In this document: piece by piece, positions 26,555-36,031 of the stretch
Position numbering within the stretch: the first letter of the stretch is position 1
Layout: every line of letters starts with the position of its first letter
NCBI GenBank assembly: GCA_022826645.1
Contig: JAJDUM010000102.1
Span: 21,643 to 85,642, forward strand
DNA: 64,000 nt
DNA from: Candidatus Poribacteria bacterium
GTDB lineage: Bacteria > Poribacteria > WGA-4E > PCPOR2b
Direction of reading: 5' to 3'
Notes under the pieces: generated by a model
The model's database searches: none
What the model was told of the DNA's origin: nothing
What the model saw: only the letters and a program-made list of their open reading frames with translations
Position numbers and translations under genes: made by a program

Positions 26555-27547
26555 TTACTGTTCTGTTTCAGGCTCGGCAGAAGCGTCGCTCTCATCAGTC
26601 GATTCGGTTTCTGCTTCCTCTTCCGGCTCCGGTGTGTCAGGGATTCGATCTGCAAAAGTTTTGACCTCCGCTTGCTCATGAAGTCGGATCAGCCAGTCGG
26701 TCATGAGTTCTTCACGCCTCTGGTTCTCGACATGTCTTTCCACATTGCGACGTACACTATTTTCCTCAAGCGTTTGCTGACGTTCCGGCTGGACTTCCTC
26801 CTTACGGAAAATTAGGTAATAGTGCTCTCCATCAAGTTCGACATGGAGAATCTCGTCGTTCATTTGACCGACTTCCAATTCAAATGCCGCATCGCTAAAA
26901 GGTTTTGCGCGCCGCGAATACATCGTGTCATCGAAAAAGTCGGTGTCGCCCGGTATTTCGTTATTTGATCCTGGACCAATTAACTCCCCATTTGCCGCGA
27001 GTTCCTTAGCAAGATCAGCGATGTCTTCCCCATCTTTGATTCGTTGAAAGACCTCGTTTGCTCGTTCCTCATTTTGGACGGTGATGCAGGTCAGTCGTAC
27101 CTTTTCCGGCACGAGATAATCACCTTTATTTTCTTCATAATAGGCTTGGTAATCTTCCTCGGTCAGCTTAATTTTCTCCTCTACTTCGATTTCTGTGATT
27201 CTGTCAACGAGCAGTTCATGGTAATAGTCCTGCACTTTTTTCAGAACCACAGGGTCCTCGTCAAGTTTCTTATCCTTGGCAAGGCAAAGTATGAGACGGC
27301 TCTCCGCCATTAGATTCATATATTCCTCATATCCGCCTTCTGCTTCCTGATACTGTGGTTGTTTGTAGCTAGGGAGTTCGCTTATCTCTTGGAGCATCTC
27401 TTCAAGCGTGATATGATGTTTCCCATCCCATTCAAATTCAGCGATTACGGTACCTTCAGCCCCAGCTTTTCCACCGCAACCGTTCAACGAAATGCTAATA
27501 ACAGCGGCACCGACTAAGATAAAACCGATAATTCCCAATAACTTCAC
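26555..27547 (-). CDS. PpiC-type peptidyl-prolyl isomerase lipoprotein
   Basis: Predicted lipoprotein with a parvulin-like region, 330 residues. The lipobox LNGC places the acylated cysteine at C24 after a hydrophobic signal. A helical SurA-N-like region (about 40-135) precedes a parvulin-like region (about 155-255), in which the shared blocks VRLTCITVQ, GPGSNNEIPGDTDFF and YYLIFRKEEVQPERQQT appear. The C-terminus is a strongly acidic tail (EPEEEAETESTDESDAS). It is a paralogue of the next upstream gene at 27652. Start is GTG at 27547, set by TGGAGG eight bases before. Probably tethered to the periplasmic face of a membrane as a folding factor; catalytic competence is uncertain since the parvulin core is divergent. 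Confidence 0.8.
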   Translation of the reverse strand: MKLLGIIGFILVGAAVISISLNGCGGKAGAEGTVIAEFEWDGKHHITLEEMLQEISELPSYKQPQYQEAEGGYEEYMNLMAESRLILCLAKDKKLDEDPVVLKKVQDYYHELLVDRITEIEVEEKIKLTEEDYQAYYEENKGDYLVPEKVRLTCITVQNEERANEVFQRIKDGEDIADLAKELAANGELIGPGSNNEIPGDTDFFDDTMYSRRAKPFSDAAFELEVGQMNDEILHVELDGEHYYLIFRKEEVQPERQQTLEENSVRRNVERHVENQRREELMTDWLIRLHEQAEVKTFADRIPDTPEPEEEAETESTDESDASAEPETEQ

Positions 27548-27651
27548 AGCTATACCTCCATAAAAAATTTTACGTTATATAGTTACCCAATTTTGATGAC
27601 TATCTTCAGTCAACTTCTGTGCACGATGAGTCTGGTCCATTTTGCGTCTTC

Positions 27652-28614
27652 CTACTGCTCAGATTGCTCATTTTCTGGATCTTCTTCCTCTTCGGGTGTC
27701 ACCGGCGGAGGGAGCAGTTCTGGATACGTTGTGAGTTTAGCCTCTGCAGTAAGCACTTCCAGCCATTCTAGGATGCGCTTCCGCTTCATCTCGCGTTTTA
27801 ACGGATACTTAAGCCGAGGCTTAACCTCTTCAAAGGTCTGTTGGCGTTCTGGCTGGTGTTCTTCCTTTCGGAAAATCATATAATAGGTGGCCTCTTCGAC
27901 GTCCTGCTCAAAAACTTCTTCGGTCATTTCACCAACTTCCATCGCAAAGACCTCGTCAACGAATGCCTGCGCGCGTGCGGAAACGTCTCGAGTAAAGAGG
28001 CCAGTGTCACCCGGATCATCCGGATTTGAACCCGGACCGGTCAATACACCTTTTTCTGAAAGTTCCTTCGCTGCATCAAAGATATCCTTACCGGCTTGAA
28101 TCTCTTCCAATGTTGTCTGTGCGAGTTCTTTATCGAATACCGTGACGCAGGTTGCTCGCACCTGTTCCTTATCCACATACGTATCTTTGTTTTCCTCGTA
28201 ATACTCTCGGAGTGTATCCTCGTTGACGACAATTTTTTCGTCAACCTCGATTTCGGTCAAGCGTTCAACCATTAACTGGTGTTTATAGTCATTACCTTTT
28301 TTGAGGTACTCCTTATTTTTACCGAATCCTGCCTTATTCGCTGCGAGGAGCATCAGCTTTTGGTTGATCAGGTCCTCAAGAAATATTAGTTTGGCAGCTT
28401 TGGATCGATAGTTTTTCTGTTTGTATTCCGGCAGTGCTGCAATTTCCGCATTAAGTGTTGCAAGCGAAATTTCGTGTGTACCGTTCCATTCGTACCGGGC
28501 TACGACAACTTGGCTCTCGTCCATCGGTCCAGTTAAACCGTGCGAGACCGATGGATAGGGACTGCTCAAACCGATTGCCACAGCCACGACGAAAATTATC
28601 AATATTTTTTTCAT
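27652..28614 (-). CDS. PpiC-type peptidyl-prolyl isomerase, periplasmic
   Basis: A 320-residue exported protein, paralogue of the lipoprotein encoded downstream. Both share YEWNGTHEISL/FEWDGKHHITL at the mature N-terminus, EYYEENKDTY, VRATCVTV, GPGSNPDDPGDT and FRKEEHQPERQQTFEE, and both end in an acidic tail (TPEEEEDPENEQSEQ here). This one has a plain signal peptide (MKKILIIFVVAVAIGLSS) and no lipobox cysteine, so it should be soluble in the periplasm. The start at 28614 is chosen because of AAAGGA just upstream and the clean signal; the frame is open 36 codons further. Likely a SurA/PrsA-like folding helper. Confidence 0.8.
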   Translation of the reverse strand: MKKILIIFVVAVAIGLSSPYPSVSHGLTGPMDESQVVVARYEWNGTHEISLATLNAEIAALPEYKQKNYRSKAAKLIFLEDLINQKLMLLAANKAGFGKNKEYLKKGNDYKHQLMVERLTEIEVDEKIVVNEDTLREYYEENKDTYVDKEQVRATCVTVFDKELAQTTLEEIQAGKDIFDAAKELSEKGVLTGPGSNPDDPGDTGLFTRDVSARAQAFVDEVFAMEVGEMTEEVFEQDVEEATYYMIFRKEEHQPERQQTFEEVKPRLKYPLKREMKRKRILEWLEVLTAEAKLTTYPELLPPPVTPEEEEDPENEQSEQ

Positions 28615-28765
28615 TGTGTGTGTTGTTCCTTTCTGGTTAAAAAAATAGGTTGCAAAGACACCGTCTTCGCAGTTAGTGGTATATTCACACTTATTCAAAA
28701 TAACATGTATGCTGATAGGCATGCCTCACAAGCACGGCTATGCAGCGCACATCACGTCTTACAGC

Positions 28766-31700
28766 TCACATCAATTTATCCAAGATACGCTTAAGCTCAG
28801 ACAGGAGTGTTTTCCCCTGCACTTCTGTCATACGAATTGCCATGCGTATGGGCGGTGTAATCGAGATTCGCCGATCTTGCTCAATCAGGCGGATCAGTTT
28901 ACGGGGATCAAGGCTTGTTTTTGCCTCGTCGAATGTTATCTTGACGGTTTCCTCACCCGCGACAATTCTATCAACTCCAAGTTGCTGACTGAGTTGTTTT
29001 AAGTCAGCGATTTCGAGGAGCATTTCAACCGGTTTGGGAATCTTTCCATACCGATCTATCATCTCCTCTTCAAGTTCTTTCCGATCGACTTCCGTTTCTA
29101 AGGCAGCAATTTTTTTGTAAAGCGCGACCTTCTGTCGACTGTCGGGGACATATTCATCGGGCAGATAGGCTTCGATAGGAAGGTTAATTCGCGTTTCGAC
29201 CCTCTCTTCGATTTCCTCACCCTTGAGTTTTTGTACTGCTTCTTCAACGAGTTTGCAGTACATGTCGTAACCCACAGCGGTGATATGACCGTGCTGCTCT
29301 GAACCAAGAATATTGCCGGTTCCTCGGATCTCAAGGTCGCGGAGCGCAATCTTAAATCCAGAGCCAAGGTCAGTAAATTCTTCGATAACGCGCAGGCGTT
29401 TTTGCGCACCTTCCGTAATTGCCCAGCCTTGTGGATAAAACAGATAACCGTAAGCCTGATACTGATCGCGACCAACCCGTCCGCGTAACTGGTAAAGTTG
29501 GGCCAATCCAAACGCGTCTGCGCGATTAATCAGGATTGTGTTGACGGTTGGAATATCCACGCCAGATTCGATGATCATAGTACAAACCAGAACGTCATAT
29601 TTGTGGTTGATGAATTCCAGCATTACCTTTTCTAATTGACGTTCAGGCATTTGCCCGTGTGCGATGCAGACTCTAGCGTGTGGAACGAGGTCTTGGATTG
29701 TGGCGGCAATACTTGCGATACTCTGGACGCGGTTGTGAACAAAAAAGATCTGCCCGCCCCGTTCCATTTCTCGCAAAATCGCATCTCGAACTACGTCAGG
29801 ATTATACTCCATGACATACGTTTCAATCGGCAGGCGGTTTTCCGGAGGTGTATTAATGACACTGAAGTCGCGGATACCGACAAGAGACATATGAAGTGTA
29901 CGCGGAATCGGCGTCGCTGTCAAGGTTAATACATCAACCGTCTGCTTCAGTTGTTTAATCTTTTCTTTATGTTTTACCCCGAAACGATGTTCCTCGTCAA
30001 CCACGAGCAGCCCGAGTTCCCGGAACTTGATATTTTTTGAGAGCAAGGCGTGAGTACCGATGACAATATCGACTGTTCCGTTTGCCATTCCCTCGACTAC
30101 CATTTTCGTCTCTTTATCCGTTCGGAAGCGATTCAGCATTTCGACCTGAACGGGAAAAGGGGCGAAGCGCTCCTGAAATGTATTAAAGTGTTGCAGCGTA
30201 AGAATTGTGGTTGGAGCAAGGAGGGCCACCTGTTTTCCTGCCATCACTGCCTTGAACGCCGCACGAAGCGCCACCTCAGTCTTTCCGTATCCGACATCTC
30301 CGCAGATGAGCCGGTCCATGGGTCGAGGGCGTTCCATATCCTGTTTGACCTCTTCGATCGCCTTCTGTTGGTCCGGGGTTTCTTCATAAGGAAAGAGCAC
30401 CTCAAACTCTTTCTGCCAAGGAGCATCAACTGGGAAGGCATGACCCTTTCGGGATTCACGAATAGCGTATAATTCCAGCAGTTCCTCTGCCATCTGCTCT
30501 ATGGAGGCTTGCACTTTGGCTTTGACCCGTTCCCATGACGTTCCACCGAGTTTGTCCAGACGTATTTTGCTGTCCTCTTGTCCACCAATATATTTCTGGA
30601 CAAGATCAATTTGATAGGTTGGAACATACAGCCTTCCCGCGTCTGCATACTCTAACGCGAGGAAGTCCTGTGGCTTTCCATCAACATCAAGGCGACGAAT
30701 TCCTGCATAACGACCAATCCCATGTGAGATATGCACTACGTAATCTTTTTCCTGAAGGTCAATTAGACTTAGGAGAGGAGTTCCTTCTTTAAAGGAGGTT
30801 TTGCGGTGCCGACGATGCTCGCGTCCAAACAACTCATCTTCAGACAGTGTGATGAGCTTGAGAGTTTCATTGACAAAGCCCTCGCTGATGGTGCCGATGT
30901 TCACCGCCGTTTGGGTTGCGGGTAGGTCTCTATCCGCTAAAATGTTGTATAGCCGATCTGCGCTCTTCGGATTATCACAGAGGAAGTTGACGAAATAACC
31001 TTCATCAGTCCACTCCTTGATCTGATCCATGACCATCCGATAATTGCTGCGCGGCAGACCGAGCGGACGCATACCAAAAGCAATTTCCTCGACCGGTTCC
31101 TCTGTATTCAGTGCAGGCGGAGTTAGCGATGTACGAGCGAGGGGATACGTATGTAAATTGGAGATTACTGATTCAAACGGTACAAATGTCTCATCCGGTG
31201 ACACCATAAACTGATCAAATGCTAATTTTCGTTCATATAGCTCTTTCGTATCCTCTATGAGTTGGGCGCCCTCACGCTCCATCCAAGCTGGTTCAATCAG
31301 GAGGACGATAGTCTGTGGGGATAGATAATCCATGAGAATATTGGTGTCTTCATATAACATCGGGAGCAAGGCTTCCAGTCCATCCGGATTTGTTTCTGTT
31401 TCGAGACGGTTCGTAATCTCATTGACTGCATTTCGGTATTTTGGTGATTCATTGTCTTGGATCAGTATCTCTGATCGGGCTTTCCACAGATCAAGGGTTT
31501 CGGGGGATAGGATGATTTCTCGAACTGGACACAGCGTTATTTCTCTTGGCTGGTCATCAATTCCATCGGGAGCAGAGCGTTGTGATGTCGGATCAAATAA
31601 GCGGATAGCGTCGATTTCGTCGCCAAAGAACTCAATCCGGATGGGGGCATCGGCGGTCAATGGGTAGACATCCAGAATATCACCACGAAGAGCCAATTCT

Positions 31701-32254
31701 CCCTTGACTTCTACGAGGTCTACGCGCTGATAACCGTTACGCAGCAGTTGTTCGACCACTTTGTTGGGGGCGATCTCATCGCCGATGCGGAGGGTCAGGA
31801 AGGCAGATTCTACAACCGATTGCGGCAAAATTTTGTGCATCAATGCTTGGATTGATGTGACAATAAACGCACGGTCTCCCTTCAACAGTTGATGCAAGCA
31901 GATCAGTCGCTCTGCAACAACATTTTTTGTTGGGGGGATACCATCATACAGGAAATTCTGCCATTGTGGGAAGAGATGGGCTTCTTCAAAATGATAGGCG
32001 GGTAAGTCTTGGATGATCTTATCTGCTTCATGCTGGGTGGGCAGGACGATGAGAAAAGATTTATCAGCAAAATCGGCTGCCAGTGTGCTGAGTAGATAAG
32101 CGGTTGATGCACCATGCAGACCGCGTAACCAAGGTTTAGGGAGATCTGCTTGCTGATTTAGCGAGATCGGGGCACACTCCACCCTCGAAAACTGAGCGGT
32201 CAGGGCTTTAACGAGCGATTGATAGGTGTTTGACTGCTGCAGAAAATCTATCAC
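28766..32254 (-). CDS. mfd: Transcription-repair coupling factor
   Basis: ATP-driven translocase that removes RNA polymerase stalled at DNA damage and recruits UvrA. The 1162-residue length is normal. Visible are the N-terminal UvrB-like region (e.g. LRGDILDVYPLTADAPIRIEFFGDEID), the RNA-polymerase-interaction region around LEYADAGRLYVP, Walker A GDVGYGKTE near residue 655, the DEEH box (VVDEEHRFGVKHKE) near 753, motif GRVGRDQYQAYGYLFYP and the C-terminal regulatory domain. GTG start at 32254 with GAAGGA upstream. It is embedded in the envelope operon although functionally tied to UvrA, which lies 8 kb downstream on the same strand. Confidence 0.96.
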   Translation of the reverse strand: MIDFLQQSNTYQSLVKALTAQFSRVECAPISLNQQADLPKPWLRGLHGASTAYLLSTLAADFADKSFLIVLPTQHEADKIIQDLPAYHFEEAHLFPQWQNFLYDGIPPTKNVVAERLICLHQLLKGDRAFIVTSIQALMHKILPQSVVESAFLTLRIGDEIAPNKVVEQLLRNGYQRVDLVEVKGELALRGDILDVYPLTADAPIRIEFFGDEIDAIRLFDPTSQRSAPDGIDDQPREITLCPVREIILSPETLDLWKARSEILIQDNESPKYRNAVNEITNRLETETNPDGLEALLPMLYEDTNILMDYLSPQTIVLLIEPAWMEREGAQLIEDTKELYERKLAFDQFMVSPDETFVPFESVISNLHTYPLARTSLTPPALNTEEPVEEIAFGMRPLGLPRSNYRMVMDQIKEWTDEGYFVNFLCDNPKSADRLYNILADRDLPATQTAVNIGTISEGFVNETLKLITLSEDELFGREHRRHRKTSFKEGTPLLSLIDLQEKDYVVHISHGIGRYAGIRRLDVDGKPQDFLALEYADAGRLYVPTYQIDLVQKYIGGQEDSKIRLDKLGGTSWERVKAKVQASIEQMAEELLELYAIRESRKGHAFPVDAPWQKEFEVLFPYEETPDQQKAIEEVKQDMERPRPMDRLICGDVGYGKTEVALRAAFKAVMAGKQVALLAPTTILTLQHFNTFQERFAPFPVQVEMLNRFRTDKETKMVVEGMANGTVDIVIGTHALLSKNIKFRELGLLVVDEEHRFGVKHKEKIKQLKQTVDVLTLTATPIPRTLHMSLVGIRDFSVINTPPENRLPIETYVMEYNPDVVRDAILREMERGGQIFFVHNRVQSIASIAATIQDLVPHARVCIAHGQMPERQLEKVMLEFINHKYDVLVCTMIIESGVDIPTVNTILINRADAFGLAQLYQLRGRVGRDQYQAYGYLFYPQGWAITEGAQKRLRVIEEFTDLGSGFKIALRDLEIRGTGNILGSEQHGHITAVGYDMYCKLVEEAVQKLKGEEIEERVETRINLPIEAYLPDEYVPDSRQKVALYKKIAALETEVDRKELEEEMIDRYGKIPKPVEMLLEIADLKQLSQQLGVDRIVAGEETVKITFDEAKTSLDPRKLIRLIEQDRRISITPPIRMAIRMTEVQGKTLLSELKRILDKLM

Positions 32255-32263
32255 GTTCCTTCT

Positions 32264-33070
32264 CTAATCCAAAAAATCAACTTTCTCCAATGCGCCAACT
32301 AACTTGCCGATGCGAGCCTCGGCTTCGATTCTAACAGGAATACGGCGCTCATCATTTGTGAGCCACATCAGATAGCCGTGCGAGGTGCGCAGCACCAATG
32401 TTTCCACACGTCCCAATGCTTTCGTTTTTATTACTTCCCGACGACGGACTTCAAGGGTGATATGTTGGCACCTATCCTTAACTAACACCGGTAGTTTATA
32501 GGTCCGACCGACCTCCAGCTCTTTTGAACGCAGGAAGTAAAGCATCGACAGATCATCCTGTATACCGATTGGGATGTGCAAACCTTTGTTATCTGAATTT
32601 TTGGTATATTGTGCCGTTCCCTCGTCATGGTCAAAATCGACTTCAACATGTGCTCGATACTTCTGGTCTTCTAAATCTCTAACATATTTCAGTGGGTATA
32701 GCTGATCGGTTGTCGCATAACTTTCTGTTTGATCATAAAAGTGGTACAATTTACCAAGCAGGTTTCCGGTCTGCCTTTCCGATCTGAAGCGATACACGGG
32801 CTGATCTGCCAGCGTTGTCTTTTCAACGACCTTTGTAACCTGTGTGCCAGCAGGCAACCCCTTAATTTTGACGCTGTAAGTCAAGATCTCGCCAATTTGA
32901 ATGGGGTCCTGATCAAGATTTTTGGTGTCCAGCAGTGGGTATGTTGCTGAAATGGCTAGAGAAAAGCTCAGAAAAATGAAACAACTAACCAATAGAATTT
33001 GAGCGAATCGCAAGGGGTAACTCTCCTTATCCGATGAAACCTTCGGAAGGGTCATGTGGGGCTGAGACAC
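32264..33070 (-). CDS. DUF3108-like exported protein
   Basis: Exported protein of unknown function resembling DUF3108. About 268 residues with a signal peptide (FAQILLVSCFIFLSFSLAISA), then the family pattern: IGEILTYSVKIKGLPAGTQV, YRFRSERQTG, LYHFYDQTESYATTDQLYPL, an aspartate/glutamate-rich strand, and a terminal WLTNDERRIPVRIEAEARIG block that is typical of these beta-rich proteins. It ends nine bases before mfd. Start uncertain: GTG at 33070 or ATG at 33055, neither with a strong ribosome binding site. Related proteins often sit near envelope genes, which fits. Confidence 0.75.
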   Translation of the reverse strand: MSQPHMTLPKVSSDKESYPLRFAQILLVSCFIFLSFSLAISATYPLLDTKNLDQDPIQIGEILTYSVKIKGLPAGTQVTKVVEKTTLADQPVYRFRSERQTGNLLGKLYHFYDQTESYATTDQLYPLKYVRDLEDQKYRAHVEVDFDHDEGTAQYTKNSDNKGLHIPIGIQDDLSMLYFLRSKELEVGRTYKLPVLVKDRCQHITLEVRRREVIKTKALGRVETLVLRTSHGYLMWLTNDERRIPVRIEAEARIGKLVGALEKVDFLD

Positions 33071-33137
33071 GCAACAAATGGATAGTTTCGCATCCTAACT
33101 CGCGGCTTATAGGGCGGATTACCCTCCATCTTTATAT

Positions 33138-33800
33138 CTAAAAGCGACGATTAACTGTTAAATAAGTTTCTCCATACACACTTTGTTGCGCCTGCACAGG
33201 AAATCTTCGCTCATTATATTGATAGGTTGTTTTGGCTGCGTCGAAAATATTCCAGAGATAGACACCAATCCCACCTGCCAAGAAGAGCACCCCAAATTGG
33301 ACATGACCCCGTGACTTAACATGCCCCTGATCCGCAGTCAGAAAACCATCGCCATGTGGATCGTAAAATCCTGTGTTGAAGCGATTTGAGAGGTCATTAT
33401 AGTTGACTGCGCGGTCCAAATGGAATCCTCCAGCCGCTATCAATCCAATCCCCGCAGTAAGAAAAGCTAGACCTCTCACCGGCCGTCCGGAGTAGGTTTG
33501 TCCCAAACCGGGCAATGTCGCAGATAGAAGAATCGCTGTTCGAGCGGTTTTCGGGGGATAGTACTTTGACGCGTGTGATCGGAAAAGGGGATAATCTTGC
33601 GACGCCGTTTGACGATTTGGATCGCGGGGAAGAACGCTTCCTGTCAAACTCAGCGAGGCCGATGTATCTTCGATATTGGTGCTTGCCTGTGCCATTTCTG
33701 GATCCGCAGTTGTCTCACCGGCAGTCGATTCTGCTTCCACAATGTTCCAGCCTATGGCGAAGTTTGCAAAGGCAATTAGCACAAAGAGGCGTTTTTTCAT
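33138..33800 (-). CDS. DUF5683-like membrane protein
   Basis: A 220-residue exported/membrane protein of unknown function. Signal peptide (LFVLIAFANFAIGWNIVEA), a low-complexity Thr/Ser/Asp-rich mature N-terminus, then a DUF5683-like block beginning TARTAILLSATLPGLGQTYSG with two or three membrane segments (GLAFLTAGIGLIAAGGF; GVLFLAGGIGVYLWNIFDA). The PGLGQxY motif at the start of the hydrophobic part is the family's most recognisable feature. AGGAG lies upstream of the ATG. It is the second gene of the presumed envelope operon, between an FN3 lipoprotein and the DUF3108 protein. Confidence 0.7.
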   Translation of the reverse strand: MKKRLFVLIAFANFAIGWNIVEAESTAGETTADPEMAQASTNIEDTSASLSLTGSVLPRDPNRQTASQDYPLFRSHASKYYPPKTARTAILLSATLPGLGQTYSGRPVRGLAFLTAGIGLIAAGGFHLDRAVNYNDLSNRFNTGFYDPHGDGFLTADQGHVKSRGHVQFGVLFLAGGIGVYLWNIFDAAKTTYQYNERRFPVQAQQSVYGETYLTVNRRF

Positions 33801-33827
33801 TTTTGTTGAGGGCTCCTATCCATTTGG

Positions 33828-34676
33828 CTAGTTGATTTGATGGGCGGCAGGCGCAAGCTGTGCATTGCCCGTATCAATCTGGTATGCCCAATCAAAAGTT
33901 ATTGCCGAGTCAGAGACAACAATAACGTGGATCTTGGCGAAGTTTCCGTCGGGAGTCAGTAGTACGTACACATGCCCCTCAATAAGTTCAACGAATTCGG
34001 TCGTGAAACCTCGCACCGGCGAAATATCGATCTCATCAAAATATTCATGATAGCCCATGTCCTGCATCTCTGTCAAGTTGTCCGAATAGAGGTATGGGAC
34101 ATTAACCTCTGTATCAAAACCGTAATAGATATCAGTAGCAGGTAGATCCCAAGCGATAGCACCCCTGGACGGCTGCGAGAAGTCAAAGCCGCTTCGGGCA
34201 GGTGTCAGACTAAAGTCGTTTAGGGTGATATTGTTCCCCGATGGACGTGGCGTATCGAATACCTGTTCCGGACTTAATTCGCTTTCATTGCCGTCGTAGT
34301 CGACAGCGGAGACGGCATAAGAATAGGTGCGTCCGTTGATAACCTGATCGTCCACAAAGCTAAATCTATCCACATCCTGAGAGTCAGTTGATGAGAGCTC
34401 ACTAAGCAGGTCAAATTCTTCGTCGCCATCTTCGTCACGCCAGATTCTATATCCGGCAAGATCTGCTTCACCGTTCGGGAACCATTCAACCGTTACCTCG
34501 CCATCGCCGGTGATACTCCTTACACCCCGTGGTATCGCCGGTGGTTCCGTATCTTCCAAAACTGGATTAACTGGATCATCGTCATCAGAACCGCAGCCTA
34601 AGATTAAGCCAAACGATGTTATTACAGTTATTACAAGCAGAAATGCGGTGATAAGTCGGTGTATTTGCGTAGGCAT
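33828..34676 (-). CDS. Lipoprotein with fibronectin type III domain
   Basis: A 282-residue predicted lipoprotein: hydrophobic signal, lipobox LILGC with the acylated cysteine near residue 28, then an Asp-rich linker and a fibronectin type III-like domain (about 45-145; PAIPRGVRSITGDGEVTVEW, YRIWRDEDGDEEF, RTYSYAVSAVDYDGNES). The remaining ~140 residues are beta-rich and unrecognised. Strong GGAAGGAG upstream of the ATG makes the start secure. It is the first gene of the minus-strand envelope run. Likely an outer-membrane-anchored surface or periplasmic binding protein; no partner can be named. Confidence 0.8.
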   Translation of the reverse strand: MPTQIHRLITAFLLVITVITSFGLILGCGSDDDDPVNPVLEDTEPPAIPRGVRSITGDGEVTVEWFPNGEADLAGYRIWRDEDGDEEFDLLSELSSTDSQDVDRFSFVDDQVINGRTYSYAVSAVDYDGNESELSPEQVFDTPRPSGNNITLNDFSLTPARSGFDFSQPSRGAIAWDLPATDIYYGFDTEVNVPYLYSDNLTEMQDMGYHEYFDEIDISPVRGFTTEFVELIEGHVYVLLTPDGNFAKIHVIVVSDSAITFDWAYQIDTGNAQLAPAAHQIN

Positions 34677-34954
34677 GAACTTTCTCCTTCCAATTGGCAG
34701 TCATCGTCAAAGCCGCTCAATCCAATAAAGGCTTTTTCGAATCACTGACTATGAGGTTTTCTGAAATCAATAGCTATTACGCCATTACGCTATGGCAAAC
34801 TCTGTGCCAACTTTAGCTAGGGAGAGAGTCAGTCAAGAATAGAAATCGCAAAGCATACCAACAAAACAACCGTGATAGCGTGGTGTTGCACTACCATCCG
34901 GGTTTTCAATTTACCTTTGAATACACTAAGGAATTTGAAACCTTCGGCGACCAC

Positions 34955-34979
34955 ACTCGAGTTCAGTTGAGTTTTTTTT
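34955..34979 (+). terminator. Weak rho-independent terminator-like hairpin
   Basis: A 6-bp stem including one G-T pair (34955-34960 with 34967-34972), six-base loop, then T8. Downstream of no visible gene. Confidence 0.35.
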
Positions 34980-35158
34980 GATACCCGGTTGTTGTAATTC
35001 TGCAACAATGCAAACCGGTCTCGCTCGTATTTCAAAACAGAACCGCAAAATAATATCACAAACGATTATGTTCTTCAAGGATGAATTTAGCGCTGCTTCC
35101 GTTATGATACGGCATAATGACAGGTACTGCTTGCATAAGTTGAATTCTCTATTTCGGC

Positions 35159-35187
35159 TTGACAAACGTCCACCCCAAAGGTATCAT
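35159..35187 (+). promoter_or_regulatory. Sigma-70 promoter of accD
   Basis: TTGACA at 35159-35164, a 17-base spacer, and TATCAT at 35182-35187. Transcription should start near 35194, about 58 bases before the accD ATG. Confidence 0.65.
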
Positions 35188-35251
35188 GTGGATACAAATC
35201 ATTAACTCTGTAGCACCATTCATTTCCAACACAAAGATGGAGTGCACAGAC

Positions 35252-36019
35252 ATGGCGATTACCTGTCAAGGTTGCAGCACAGAAATTTCTGAGGAAACAT
35301 TTTTAGAAGCATATAAGGTCTGTCCAGAATGTGGTTATCATCATCCCATGACCGCCTATGAACGGCTCGAACTTTTGGTTGATGAAGGCAGCTTTGATGA
35401 ACATGACGCCGGTCTGTATTCGACTAACCCGTTAGATTTCCCAGACTACGAAGAACAACTCGCACGCGATTACGCTAAAACGGGACTCAAGTCGGAGATT
35501 CTGACCGGTGAAGCGAAGATCGATGGACAGTCTGTCGCAATTACGATCAGTGATTTCGGTGTCAGAGGTGGGACGATGGGAGCAGTCGTTGGCGAAAAAG
35601 TTACTCGCAATATTGAATACGCAACGCAGAGCAGATTGCCTCTGATTATCGTCTCGCGGAGCGGTGGGATGCGGATGCAGGAAGGCACACTATCGCTGAT
35701 GCAGATGGCAAAAACTTCAGCGGTGTGTGTGAAGCACGCCGAAGCAGGTCTCCCCTACATCTCTGTGATGGCGGACCCAACCTTTGGTGGATCAACCGCG
35801 AGTTACGCCTCGCTAGCACACATCATTCTCGCGGAACCAGGTGCCCGGATCGGTTTCGCCGGTCCTCTCGCAACTGCAAGCATTAAACAACAACTTCCTG
35901 AGAATTTTCAGAAGGCAGAGTTTTTGTTAGAACACGGGATGATCGACAGGATTGTTCAGCGGAGTGAGATGCGTTCTCTGCTGATTGATCTGTTGGACTT
36001 TTGCGTGAACCTGTCTTAA
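35252..36019 (+). CDS. accD: Acetyl-CoA carboxylase carboxyltransferase subunit beta
   Basis: Beta subunit of the carboxyltransferase step that makes malonyl-CoA for fatty acid synthesis. The 255-residue product begins with the Cys4 zinc finger of AccD (C5, C8, C24, C27: CQGC...CPEC), followed by YERLELLVDEGSF and the crotonase-like core with MQEGTLSLMQMAKT, DPTFGGSTASYASL, GFAGPLATASI and EFLLEHGMIDRIV. GGAG at 35239 supports the ATG at 35252; an upstream extension of 31 codons is open but overlaps the promoter. No accA is in the window. SGGMRMQEG has Met where most have Ala. Slightly shorter than E. coli AccD (304 residues). Confidence 0.94.
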   Translation: MAITCQGCSTEISEETFLEAYKVCPECGYHHPMTAYERLELLVDEGSFDEHDAGLYSTNPLDFPDYEEQLARDYAKTGLKSEILTGEAKIDGQSVAITISDFGVRGGTMGAVVGEKVTRNIEYATQSRLPLIIVSRSGGMRMQEGTLSLMQMAKTSAVCVKHAEAGLPYISVMADPTFGGSTASYASLAHIILAEPGARIGFAGPLATASIKQQLPENFQKAEFLLEHGMIDRIVQRSEMRSLLIDLLDFCVNLS

Positions 36020-36031
36020 TGTGGAATAGTC

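Larger units (their letters stand above)
34677..35251. other. 575-base divergent intergenic region
   Basis: The spacer lies between the divergent lipoprotein and accD genes. No gene is supportable. It contains the accD promoter (35159-35187) and, at 34955-34979, a short plus-strand stem (ACTCGA/TTGAGT) followed by eight T, which would terminate something transcribed rightwards from about 34700-34950 although no coding gene is there. Open frames on either strand here look random. Confidence 0.5.

Noticed and set aside
34829..35059. A 76-codon minus-strand frame in the long spacer
   Set aside because: No ribosome binding site, no motif, and the sequence looks random. I briefly considered a transposase remnant but see no support.
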